Source: Paramarasmius palmivorus (Eukaryota > Basidiomycota > Agaricomycetes > Agaricales > Marasmiaceae). Taken from it: a stretch of DNA of 64,000 bases. The notes below the pieces were generated by a model, which was not told the DNA's origin, searched no databases, and was given only the letters and a program-made list of their open reading frames with translations. The stretch covers positions 992,001-1,056,000 of the forward strand of contig JAYKXP010000008.1 of NCBI GenBank assembly GCA_037176845.1. The letters run 5' to 3'. How positions within the stretch are numbered: position 1 is the first letter of the stretch; each line of letters starts with the position of its first letter. A program made the position numbers and the translations under genes. Shown here one piece after another: positions 1-12,026 of this stretch.

Positions 1-1365
1 ACCGTAGCCAGTCTACCTGCTTCTGCTACTCGCTCCTTCAGCAAAGCAACTTCTTCGGCATCTGATGGCCATAGGTCCATCTTCTTCCAATCACTTTTTC
101 GATGCGTTGTATCAATTCAACATCGTACTGGGTGACAAGGGTAATGGATTTTCCTGCTCTCCCAGCCCTAGCAGTACGTCCTACGCGATGGATGTAGTCT
201 TTAGAATGGGTTGGAATGTCGAAGTTGATGACTACGTCCACGGAAGGTATATCGAGACCCCTTCGAAGTAGTTTAGCGACATTCTCAGGACGAATTAAGC
301 TACTCATACTCACCTGCTCGCAACATCAGTAGCCACTAGAACCTTCCTTCCACCACTTTTAAACTTCCCGAGTGCACCGAGTCGTTGACTCTGGCTTAAC
401 TGCCCATGCAATGGTACCGCAGGAAATCCTAGTGAACGCAGAATGATGGATAATCGGGATGCATCGTGGACGGTGCGAGTGAATATGATGATTGAATTTT
501 GAGCTAGTGAGTTGGCAAGATAAACCAGATATGCGTCCTTGTCCTTCAAAGGCATCAAGAGATAATACTGTAGTAGAGTGGATACAGTCTGATATCTGAC
601 CGAGTATAATTGAGCTAGTTGAGCAGAGATAAACAGAATCGAACTCACTTTTCGGACACTTCTACCCTGATGGGGTTCGAAAGACTTGCTCGTTGAAGTT
701 TTGCTACCTTGGTTGTCATTGTTGCCGAGAAGAGGTAGGTGGACCGTTCCTTGGGTATGACCTTGAGGATTTTATCAATGACTGGACCAAAGTCCATGTC
801 AAGTAGCCTATCGGCTTCATCCAGAACCTAGGCGCATAATCAGAATAGAACAACCGTGACGAAGTATAACTTGCGCACCAAAAATTTTAAGCTTCGCAAG
901 TTGAAAACCTTTGGTGTTTTCCAGGTGATCGTTCAACCGACCAGGAGTAGCGACCACAATGTGTGGACGCTTTCGCAAGAGCAACAGCCTGTGCTGTAAT
1001 CTCCATCCCACCAACAATGACCGCACATCTCACACCCATAGCAGCACCTAACGCCTCGAATTGATTTGATATTTGATAGGCTAGTTCACGGGTTGGAGCA
1101 AGAACGCAGGCGAAGAGTCCCTTTGGGTCATCCCATAGCTTTTGAAGGATAGGTAGCGCAAATGCTGCTGTTTTTCCAGACCCAGTAGCAGCTACCCCGA
1201 TGATATCTCGGCCTTCGAGTGCATGGGTATAGCTTCTGACTGGATTTGAGTTGGGGTGGTGAATTTGAGTTGCTCTAGGGCTTCAAGTAAAGGATCTATA
1301 AGGCCCAATGAGCGAAAAGTGACTGGTTCGGCGCTAGAGGTACTTGCTTCCTCTGGAGATGGCAT
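1..1365 (-). CDS. RRP3: DEAD-box RNA helicase Rrp3/DDX47, 3' end off the window
   Basis: ATP-dependent RNA helicase of the Rrp3/DDX47 group, which acts in the nucleolus on 18S rRNA maturation. Reading from an ATG at 1365, the Q-motif region ([14 protein letters not shown]), the P-loop [33 protein letters not shown], the SAT motif and the C-terminal helicase motif [13 protein letters not shown] are all visible. An intron of about 50 nt lies near 264-313, joining VASR to [10 protein letters not shown]. The last residues run off the left edge ([17 protein letters not shown]). The conserved protein is recovered only by changing frame near 1231, near 973 and near 87, each a single-base difference (one missing C in a C run, one extra G, one missing A). 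I read these as sequence errors because the gene is essential. Family assignment is firm; Rrp3 rather than another nucleolar DEAD-box protein rests on the C-terminal sequence. Confidence 0.9.
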
Positions 1366-1502
1366 GTGGTGAGAGTGAAGAGCAAAAATTTCTGTCCTAT
1401 CGCAAAAGGAAAGCGGTTCTCACAGCGCATTCCCAGAGAACGCGTCACCCGCGTCGACCTTTCGCACTTCAGAATCACATCGACCACTACACCTCTAAAG
1501 CT
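1366..1502. promoter_or_regulatory. Shared divergent promoter region of RRP3 and RPT3
   Basis: The two start codons face away from each other with 137 bp between them, so both promoters must lie in or overlap this stretch. No clear TATA box or named factor site is visible. The region is inferred from gene layout only. Confidence 0.45.
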
Positions 1503-3111
<1,609 letters not shown>

Positions 3112-3761
3112 TTTGTTATACGGTTGCCATTCTGAGTCATTGTAAGCCAATTCATTTTCAATGATGTTGTACAATTCACTGACATTCTTGTAGACTTTCG
3201 TGTATCTATAATACAAGCAAATTGCACCATATTTCCTTCAGCCAGCTCTTTTTTCTCGGTTCAACGCCTGCTCTGTTCACTTTGACGTCTTTTTGCTCTA
3301 TGCTACAAATAGGCGTTCATTCTTATGAGCTATATTCAAGCCTGTTCTTCCTCTCAAAAGGTTTGAGAATGCTTTGTACCGGCGCTTTCAGACATGCATG
3401 GTTGAGTAGCGACATTCGCGTCGACGATTGATTGTATGTATATAGAAGAGTAAGTGGCCTAACGAATCTTTCGAGTTACGCGCTGATAGTCGCTTCTCTT
3501 AGGCATTCAAATATAACACATTTTCCTAAATCATCAACGTTCGAAACATTTGCTCCTTGACACTCTGAACGGCGTTTAAAACATCCTACACGTCCCGTTC
3601 TCATTTTATGGGAGCTAGAAGAATGGTGTAATGTGTTTCATGCATGTTCACCCGTTCTGTTATCGTACCTTTTGATTTGACTCGTAAAGGTCGCGTAGAC
3701 GTTTGATGGGTACAATCCATAGTGATGTATATCAATCTTACTGCAATATACATGCATTTTT
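3112..3761. other. Convergent intergenic region, no gene seen
   Basis: This 650-bp stretch lies between the 3' ends of RPT3 and PRO3. It is T-rich on the plus strand, contains only short unremarkable open frames, and most likely holds both 3' untranslated regions. Confidence 0.5.
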
Positions 3762-4966
3762 CTACTTTGTTGTCGGTTGACCCAGTTGGCTCGCACGTTC
3801 AGTAGCAATTTGAATCCCTCGAGCAATGGTGGATCTGACTCGACCGTCCTCAAGTGCAAGCAGCCCAGCGATCGTACATCCTCCAGGGGCTGAACGGTGA
3901 ACATAGGTATGAGAAATATCCAGACTGGACGATGCGCAGTACGTACTAGTGACTGCATCCTTAATTTGCGACGGATGTGAACCTGACTGAAGAACCATAC
4001 GAGCTGCACCTTGCAGAGCTACATCACATATTAGTGTAGGTTCCTTGAATGAACAAACCGAACTCGTACTTTGAGAAGCCAGTTCAAGAGCCTCTGCTCT
4101 AGGCAGTCCCATCATAACACCACCATCCGCCATAGCTTCAAGGAAAATGCAAGCGAAGGCAGGTCCTGAGCCCGACAAAGCCGTGCAGGCATCGAAATGC
4201 TTCTCATCCAAGAAACGGCATCGACCGATAGAAGAGAAGATCTTCAATATAATGTCACGGTCCAGTTCCTCGTCGGAGGATGTGGGGATGGTCGAAACGA
4301 CAGTCATTCCTTCACGTATCTGTTTGGGCTGTTTAACATTTTCCTAACAGTGGTGCAAGATCAAGACCGACTTTGCAGGGTGTGTTCGGCATAGCACGAA
4401 TCACTTTTGTGGTGGGGAGTACCCAAGAGGAAAGCTGAGCGATGGTCACACCAGCAAGAATACTAATGAGTAGTTTTCCGTCGAGTGCTTCCTTCATACC
4501 CGCTTCAGCCAAAATCGTATGTGCAAGCTGGGGTTTGCAGCTGAAAATGTGTGAGCACTAGCCAAACCATCGAAGAGGCTTGAATATGTACCAAGTAACA
4601 CTACATCTGACTGTCTGACGGCCTCCACATTTCGGGAAAACACAATCTCGATCTTTTGCCCAGCAGGCCCTAGGCTTTTGAAAGTGTTTTGCAGCTTGCG
4701 TGCGCTTTCTTCCCTGTTGACACAAGCGATGAATCGGGTAGGTATCGATGCGTCAGAAGATTCGTCGGGGGTCAGAGTTCCAGGTGTATGGGATTCCCAT
4801 TTTTCTAATCCTTTGATATGGGATTGGGTGTCCAGACTATCGATGACCCCAGACAGAACCGCAATCCCCATGGTTCCACATCCTAGCAAATACACAAAGA
4901 GGTCAGAAAACATCTTAGCTGAAGCAAAAGACAATACGCACCCAAGACGCAAAGAGAGTAACCCAT
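3762..4966 (-). CDS. PRO3: Pyrroline-5-carboxylate reductase
   Basis: Last enzyme of proline synthesis: NAD(P)H reduction of pyrroline-5-carboxylate to L-proline, usually cytosolic in fungi. The start at 4966 gives MGYSLCVLG, interrupted by a 60-nt intron and continuing CGTMGIAVLSG, the Rossmann glycine motif. Downstream are VIRAMPNTPC, REGMTVVST, ALSGSGPAFACIFLEAMADG and a TTPGGCTIAGLLALEDG segment, the substrate-site signature of the family. Introns were placed after ACVN..DVVLL, after AMPNTPCK, after LASQ and after KDAVT, all restoring conserved sequence. A one-base deletion is suspected at about 4540, just after the second intron, where LLACKPQLA would otherwise break. The stop is at 3762. 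It is divergent from ALG13 with only 58 bp between starts. Identification is firm. Confidence 0.93.
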
Positions 4967-5024
4967 GGTGATTGGTGAAAGAAATTGTCGAAGAACACAA
5001 TTTGAATAATCACGGGTTCGAGTC
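4967..5024. promoter_or_regulatory. Very short divergent promoter of PRO3 and ALG13
   Basis: Only 58 bp separate the two start codons. Both 5' untranslated regions and core promoters must therefore overlap each other or extend into the opposite gene. No TATA box is visible. Confidence 0.45.
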
Positions 5025-5648
5025 ATGCTTGCTTTTGTTACCGTTGGTTCAACACGGTTCGACGCATTGGTGAATTGCGTCTTGTCCCAGCCTGTCCTCT
5101 CCAGTCTTCGCGATAGGGGATATACCCAACTAGTCGTTCAATGTGGAAACTCGGACTTTGATTGGCGTCATTTGTTCGACAAGGGCGAGGACACTTTCCG
5201 TGTGGAGGGGAGTGGTGTTGCGATTGAATGTTGGAAATACAAGTCATCGTTGCAAAGCGAATATGAAAGAGCGGATTTGGTTATAAGCCATGCAGGTATG
5301 AGTTACGTCTCTGCTGTGAAGGAAAGAGGAGCATAATGATCCTTAGGATCCGGCACAATTCTCGACGTTTTACGACTGAAGAAACCGCTGATCGTCGTTC
5401 CTAATTCAACTCTTCTCGATGACCACCAACAAGAACTAGCAACAGCATTGCAGGACATGGGGTATTTAAAAGTAGCAAACACGAGGTATGTGGTAACTTG
5501 GACAGTTTCGGATCTATCTCAAGCATTTCGTACCAGCAATCTCGCTGCTATCATCGAACAATTCGACCCCAAAACGCTGAAGGAGTTCCCTCCCTTTGAC
5601 GGCGATCGTTTTCGAAAGATCCTTGACGAAGAGATGGGTTTTGTCTAA
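5025..5648 (+). CDS. ALG13: UDP-GlcNAc transferase catalytic subunit Alg13
   Basis: Catalytic half of the Alg13-Alg14 enzyme, which adds the second GlcNAc to GlcNAc-PP-dolichol on the cytosolic face of the ER. The protein opens with FVTVGSTRFDALV, the family's N-terminal signature, followed by LVVQCGNSDF, the region VEGSGVAIECWKYKSSL and DLVISHAG. A 52-nt intron after HAG carries two in-frame stops and joins to GSGTILDVLRLKKPLIVVPN, the nucleotide-sugar-binding segment, and then DDHQQELATAL. About 190 residues, normal for the single-domain fungal form. No frame correction is needed. It ends 32 bp from the converging 3' end of ALG3, which works later in the same pathway. Confidence 0.93.
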
Positions 5649-5680
5649 GATGAGGAAAGGTATCTGTATTATATTGTATA

Positions 5681-7213
5681 TCACAACTGTTTAGAAGCCA
5701 GCTTCTCGTCTTCGAACTGTACTTTCTTCCGCTGAGGTACGCCACATGGGTAACCATATAGGATGCCACCTATCAAGACGCATGTGAGACGAGTAGTACA
5801 TAGGATGAAGTCGAGGTCGAGGGATAGACATTCCAGCAATATTCTATGGCACCTAGCAAGGCAAGCCTGGAAGTTCTCTCGTAAGATTATTGGGCAGCAA
5901 GACAGCATGCTTTGCTTACTTTAAGAATATAGGATATTTTGTCCGCCACAATAGGAAAGGTAACTGCTGGGCGTACCAGCTATAGAACTGGTAATGTAAG
6001 GGATCGAGCAAAAGTGATGCCTATCAGGTTGCAAGTGAACAGCAGCGTCGCGACAACTAAACAATTGGGTCAAGGGGTGGTTGAAACATATTAGCTGCTA
6101 AACTCACAGTCCGCGTTCACCAGAGGGATGCCTGCAGGAAGGTTGGGGCGGCGCAGAGCGCGGCTGAATAGTAGCCATGGCGCCCCCGTCATAGTGGCAC
6201 CAACATCCCAATCCAAAGAGTAGGAGCATTAGAACATGTCCAGCTAGAAGTGCCTTTGCCCACATCGGATGGAGGAAGATTTCTTCTGGGACCATACGCC
6301 AATTGACAGTCCATTTGTATAAGAAAGCCCGAGAAAGGTCGAACGAGGATTGTAGATACGCCCACCAATCTTCACGGACGAAGGGAAGCGCAAGGAGAGC
6401 CTGAGTGCTTACGATTCCGAAGAGTTGTCTAAGCGTGTAAAGGAGACCTCTTCTTTTGACTAGTATGATGATGATACCGGGCAGGTAAAGGAGTATCGAC
6501 ATCTTAATGGATAAAGCAATACTAGGTGTGTCATAACAGTCAGCGTGGGGGAATCTCAACTTGGAATATCCACGCACCTGAACAGCATGATTCCCAGATC
6601 GTCGCTCCCGCTCTGAAATGCCAGTGTCGCACACTGCATTGCTACAACTGACCAGCAGTCATTGAATAGACGAAGGACGTATATAGAGTGCAGGCGTTTG
6701 CTGAGAGGCAAGAGGAAAAGTATCCAGTTTGGTACAGCTCCCGCCTTTTCATAGATTGCACACGACAATCTCAACGACAGAATATAAAGCAGCGCGTATA
6801 TTTGCTGGGCAAACGCGATATTAGAGCCAGCATTGGTGATACGTTCCAATAAGACGTGGATGTAGAGATGGCCAGCGGGATACCTGCGAACTCGGCCTTG
6901 AGCATGTGGCGGAGTGGAGACATGAGTGCTCACACCAATGGTCCTGTAGGGCCAGATATCTTGGAATAGTCACGTTCTCCTTTCAAGAATGTCTGAACCT
7001 GTATCATATACGTTTCCCAGTCAATTTCCGTGTCTGTGGCAAGCGTAAAGTCAGTGAATCGGAGTGCTGCGGAAATTAGGTATACGGACATGGGATTACT
7101 TTAATAATCAATTCTGTGAGAACCGCATCTCCAATAACGATGAGGATTGCAAGAAGAGAGAAATATTTTGGGTCGGATAATAATGAACGTATCAGGCGGA
7201 AGATTGAAGGCAT
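5681..7213 (-). CDS. ALG3: Dolichyl-P-Man:Man5GlcNAc2-PP-dolichol alpha-1,3-mannosyltransferase
   Basis: ER multi-pass membrane mannosyltransferase that adds the sixth mannose, the first lumenal one, to the lipid-linked oligosaccharide. The start at 7213 gives [17 protein letters not shown] and a first membrane segment. After an intron come [26 protein letters not shown] (joined across a 50-nt intron) and [19 protein letters not shown], the most diagnostic family motif. Then follow ALSIKMS, the hydrophobic stretch [43 protein letters not shown] and [11 protein letters not shown]. The C-terminus is basic ([18 protein letters not shown]). One base seems missing near 5785, where the frame changes in the last membrane segment. 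Convergent with ALG13, divergent from IST1 (234 bp). Confidence 0.92.
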
Positions 7214-7447
7214 GATGCCTCGCAACAAGCGGATGCAAGTTGCACTGCAAGAGTCGGGACGATGACCTGTCCGACGCGGAGAGCGGTGACCGTCGTTTAT
7301 TTCCAGGATCACACGTGGATGGGGATCCAAAAAAACTATTTACGCTAGCGTTTCTAGCTCACCTCTTACGACCTCATCGTTCACCAAGCTCACGACCGTA
7401 CGAATAGGAATTACAAGCATTTCAACCAGTAATTCGAGGGGCTTTGA

Positions 7448-8292
7448 ATGGCAGCAGCATGGGATGTAGCATCCGTAAAGGTACGGGGTTAGCCAAATTA
7501 CCGCCCATATTATCCTCAATATTACTCGCAATCAGGCTCTTCTTAGAACGACAAGTCAACGTCTTGGCCAGCTTCAAGATAAGAACGATGCTAAAGCCAA
7601 TAGCACTAGACGCGAGATTGCAACCTTGTTACAACAGGGGAATCTCGGGGCTGCTCGTACTAAAGCGCAAGAGCTCATGCATGAAGATGCGATGGGGAAC
7701 GTTTTGGAGATGCTGGAGATGCATGTTGGAATGATTTTGGAACGACTTGCGGAATTTACACAAAGGTACGCCATATGAGAGTAGATGTCGTTCCAAACTT
7801 CATACATCTCCATCAATTACACAGTGGTGGTCACAATCCAGCTGTCGTCGAAGCAGCATCAACCATTATATATGCAGCACCGCATGTGGACTCGAAAGGT
7901 GAAACAACCCCAGGATATTTTGCTCACAAGATCTCACCGGGAAACTACAGAGCTTCACACCGTTCGCGATTTCCTAGTCCAGCAACTTGGAGCCGACTTT
8001 GCTCGTTCTGCAGAATATAACCGCAAGAATCACGTCTCTCCTCGTGTAAAATCATTCCACTAGCCTCGTACGAGTCCCAAAGAACTTATTTTTTCTCCTT
8101 CCGCAGGTCACAAGAGGTCTCGGAAACATGCCCACAACCGTTAGCCAATTGGACGATTACCTGATGAAGATCGCAAAGGCACACAATGTGAACTGGGTAC
8201 CAGAGCCCCAGAGACCAGAACTGTTCGTCATTTATCTCTCGATGATACGACCACTCAACCGACATCTCGCACAGCCTAGACGCCTTGTCTGA
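7448..8292 (+). CDS. IST1: IST1-like regulator of Vps4/ESCRT-III
   Basis: Cytosolic IST1-domain protein that binds ESCRT-III Did2/CHMP1 and the ATPase Vps4 in endosomal sorting. After a short first exon (MAAAWDVASVK) and a 55-nt intron come the IST1 helices: RREIATLLQQGNLGAARTKA, ELMHEDAMGNVLEMLEMHV and ILERLAEFTQ. Further on are GHNPAVVEAASTIIYAAPHV, ELHTVRDFLVQQLGADFA and NHVSPRV, all at the expected order and spacing. A last intron with AG before 8109 joins VTRGLGNMPTTVSQLDDYL and the family-typical NVNWVPEP. The frame then runs to a stop at 8290-8292, already inside the first recognisable TBC exon of the next gene, so the true C-terminus is uncertain. Start codon and first exon are moderately supported. 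Domain assignment is firm. Confidence 0.82.
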
Positions 8293-11200
8293 AATACTCC
8301 ACCCAAATACCACACCCGTCGTAGATATAGTATTACTCCGTAAACTATGCAACCGAGGTTCGTTGACGGACGCCGTAAATGATCCCGACTTCTAATCACA
8401 ACTCGTAGGGATCCCTGATCAGCCTTCGTGGCTCCGACCCAGGATCTGGAAGTACGTAGCCCACTTTCTTCCGAATAGGTATGGGTCCACTTATGTTTCG
8501 CAAGGCTGTTCTTTGGTACACTTCCAGCCCTGAAGGCGTCGTGGCACAAGGAGAATATTCAACAACGGGCCAATTACTATGTATGTAATCCATCACAACA
8601 CTTGAAGCTGCTATCTGACGCGTCTATGCCCTACAGGATCTTCTTCGACGCCTAGTAGAGCCCTTTGCCGGACTACCACCTCCTACAGAAGCCATACATC
8701 CGCTGGACAGCTCCCTAGTTCGGGTCTCGAGACAACTCTCGTCCATTCCTTCGAACTTATTCAGCGGACTCGAGGATCAGCCAGATCCAAATCCCGACTG
8801 TCCTTTAGATGATACAGCTCCTGAATCGTTCAGGATTCGATGCGCAAATGTTCTTAGTGATCGGCTGAAGGCATTACGAAAGCGTAGTGGTTCTATCTCC
8901 GAGTCATCCTCTATTCCTGAGATTCGCTTGGAGAATACGGAACGCAGTAGCTCAAATAGTGAAGTCGAGTCTTCAGCTTCCACGCTACTTCCAAGCAGGA
9001 CCCTTACCTTCGGCAGAGTTCACGAAAGGCATGAATCTGCCTTGCTCAGGATCCTCTATTTGCATTCTTCTATCAACCCGGGAAACCTCTCGCCTCATGT
9101 CCCTGTCCTACTGGCCCCCCTTTACTCTGTATTAAATCAAGAAACCGACCCTAAGGAAGTCGCTCACGTTGAGGCTGACACATTCTGGTTATTCGAAGCA
9201 TTGATTGCGGAGTTCTCAGAGTTGGAAGACGAAGAAGGAGGGAATGTATGGATGAAAAAGTTCAGCGAACGACTAGCGTGGGCCGATAATGACCTTTGGC
9301 ATAGTCTGGTGGGTTTACTAGCTATGATCTTCCTTGATGTTTCTTATACCTTCGTAGAATGCAAGGGGGCTCGATCCTGCTCAACCTCATTACTCCTAGT
9401 ACGTATCAGCTTTACGTTCACCGCAGCAACAAGCTGACTCTTTTACATAGTCGGTGGCTGGCTCCACTCCTCACGTATACGCTCCCCTATCATTCTGTTA
9501 TCATTGCATGGGATGCTCTCTTTTCCTGCCCGCCAAGGCAGAGAGAGGTTAACCACAAGTTGGACCTCCTATTGGATATCTGTACCTCCATGCTGGTCCG
9601 AGCGCGGGTCGCATTAATACGGTAAGTCACGTCTATCATGTAGGGCCACAATACTGACTGAGAATCTTAGCCTCGGTAAAAGCCATTATCAAGCACCTAG
9701 TTCATGGGGAGATGATACTGGAATGCGGCCTCCATCACCGATACGTCCATGGGAGCTCGGCGATGCATTCACCGAGGGCCTCGCGTTGCTCAAGCATTAT
9801 CCTGTCGATAGCGCTGGCGGTATCGATCGTGTTCTTCAAGTAGCTGTGGATCTTAGACAACGTCGCGAGGATGAGAGTCAATCTGCTAAAGAAAACTCCC
9901 TCGGCCTCGGAGCACGCCTAAAAGTCACAGTGTGGAAAGGCTTTACCAACCAAGTAACATCTCCAGATCGTTCTCCAATGTCATCGGACGAGGAAGATGA
10001 GGAGGAGGAGGAGAAAAGCATAGATGATGGGAACGAGACTGAGACGGCAATGGTATCTTCCCCTGGCCTGACATCTCGTCTAGCAACGACGGTTTGGCGA
10101 GGGATTACCAATCAGTCTTCAATGGAGCCTCCACCGACGCCAATCACTCCCTCTTCTCCTGCTATCTTAGGCACTCCACCTCGAAGCAGTCATTTTGTAA
10201 ACACAAAGGAAGAGAGCCCGCGTTCACCCGCCGCTCAAAGTCCTTCTCTGCTGTGGGGCTATGCGGAAAAGTTGAAGGACTCGGATGCAGCAGCTACACT
10301 GGCCAAGGTCAGCAGCAATTGGAGAGCAAAAGCATTGGTTGGTAGCTGGGGTATCCGCCGTGACGATTCAACAGCACCTCAGAAAGACACCTCACCTAGC
10401 AGTTATCTGGAGCCAACCAGTCCAATTCCAGGTTTCAATCCCGGAGAAGTTCGTCGTGGATCATTACCAGATGTTGATGGTGATGAAGTCTATTCGCCGC
10501 CACCGCGTCCAAAGCATTTCCTCCCCCCTCGGGATACGATGATCTTTTCTAGTCCCGACATCGCGAAGGCTTCGCTCCCAAGTAGTCCTGAATTGTCCCC
10601 GCAGTCGGACAGCGCATTCTTGCAGAAGACAAAGAGTCTCCAGGCATCACTAGCAGCTCTTACACGCTCGGATGCACCTCAACCGCCTCCGAAATCGAAG
10701 TCTGGCCCGCGGCCCTTGTTGTTAAATTCCACCTCGCTGATAACTGCAACCAATGGCCGTGATCGACCTCTATCACGTTCAGAAAATAGCACACCGATTC
10801 CAGATCGCCCATCCAATCAATGGAGTCACGTCACAAATTTCCGCAGACATATGCCACATCGAGATTCCCAATCATCTATTTCATCGCTTTCTCCTTCTGA
10901 CGCTCTTGCAAGAGCAGGCAAAATGGATTGGGATTCGGACGGTTCTGCAAGCCGCCGAATCCCACTAAACCGAAGGTCCATATCTCCCATGGCGCCACAC
11001 GCGAGGACGCTGTCGACTGCGCAGTCTGTCTCCAGCATGTCGACAGACAGGGGACTTCCTAGTCCTGCGACCTCGGTCACTTATTCGGCAGGTCCTGCTT
11101 CCGCGGGGTGGGGCCAAGTAGATATACCTGATTCACCGCCAATCAGCACCCCTCCTATATCAATTTCTTCGATTCCTAATACCACGGTCAAAATTAACGA

Positions 11201-11824
11201 TCCCGAAGAATCTGCAGAGGAAGCAATCGTCTCTCCTGATCCTCCGCTGCAGCCGCTATCGCAAGGTAGAAAGATATCACGAAAGAACACGCCACCGGTT
11301 TTACCCGAGCTTACTACATCTGACTCTTCAGCTGTGGAAACACCCTCGAGGAGCCCAGAATACGGTCCAAGAAACATCCGTCTCGACCGTCCAATCTCCG
11401 CCTCCAAGAACCTGTTCGGCCACGTGTGATAGCCACCGACAGCCCCACTACACTTGGTAGTAATTTGGCAGTGGATTGGCCTGACCAGGACTCCTCGGTT
11501 ACTCCCAAGGCCGCCAGTTTCGATGGAGACGAGCTGTCGTCGCCGTCTTCTGTATCTCCAATTCCCAAGTCGCCCAATTCAAGCTTGAGGCGGACACGGA
11601 AGTCCTCTGCGTCGAATGACGAGCAAGGTCGGCAGAGAAAACTATCTGATGGACCGGAATCTCGGACAAGAAAGATTTCAACAGGCTCTCGGACCAGAAA
11701 AATCTCTGCTACTGAGAGGAAAAGGAACCGGGAGAGTGCAGCGGAAGAGGGCGATGATGAAGGCTACGACGACTTATTGAGTGCATACGAAAGCGAGGAA
11801 GGATCCAAGACGTTCCTTCGATGA
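8268..11824 (+). CDS. TBC (Rab-GAP-like) domain protein with long disordered C-terminus
   Basis: The N-terminal half is a TBC domain of the TBC1D13-like kind: LDALSEILHPNTTPVVDIV, then after a 51-nt intron IPDQPSWLRPRIWK, YYDLLRRLVEPF, LLRILYLHSS, PVLLAPLYSVL, HVEADTFWLFEALIAEF, GLDPAQPHYSYRWLAPLLTY and IIAWDALFS. Introns at about 8395, 8452, 8579, 9309, 9401 and 9622 restore these motifs. The canonical YxQ glutamine finger is not visible where expected, so GAP activity is doubtful. From 9750 the protein is Ser/Pro-rich and disordered, with three related Trp motifs (TVWKGFTNQ, TVWRGITNQ, SNWRAKALVGSW) and an acidic run. A frame change near 11415 leads to a Lys/Arg/Ser-rich tail (RTRKISTGSRTRKISATERK). 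No in-frame ATG precedes the first TBC exon, and the upstream boundary with IST1 is unresolved. Confidence 0.78.
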
Positions 11825-12026
11825 TATCTTACAATATAACTTATTTCCACCAGCTGTAGTGACTGTATCTTATGATTCGCTTTTTGCTTTCTGTTAGTAG
11901 TGGATGTTTTAACGCCTTACGTCACTTAAGAATTTCAACGCGTCGCGCCTGGGCGTCCTTTATTTTCGAACCACCATCTTACATCGGCTCAGCGCTGTAT
12001 CTATTTCTCGCTGGCTGCAATTTCCG

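Noticed and set aside
5008..5028. GGGTTCGAGTC, resembling a tRNA B box
   Set aside because: The flanking bases do not pair as a T stem, no acceptor stem or A box precedes it, and it overlaps the ALG13 start.
5487..5508. GT...AG stretch in ALG13 that looks like an intron
   Set aside because: It would be only about 20 nt, and the reading frame is open through it.
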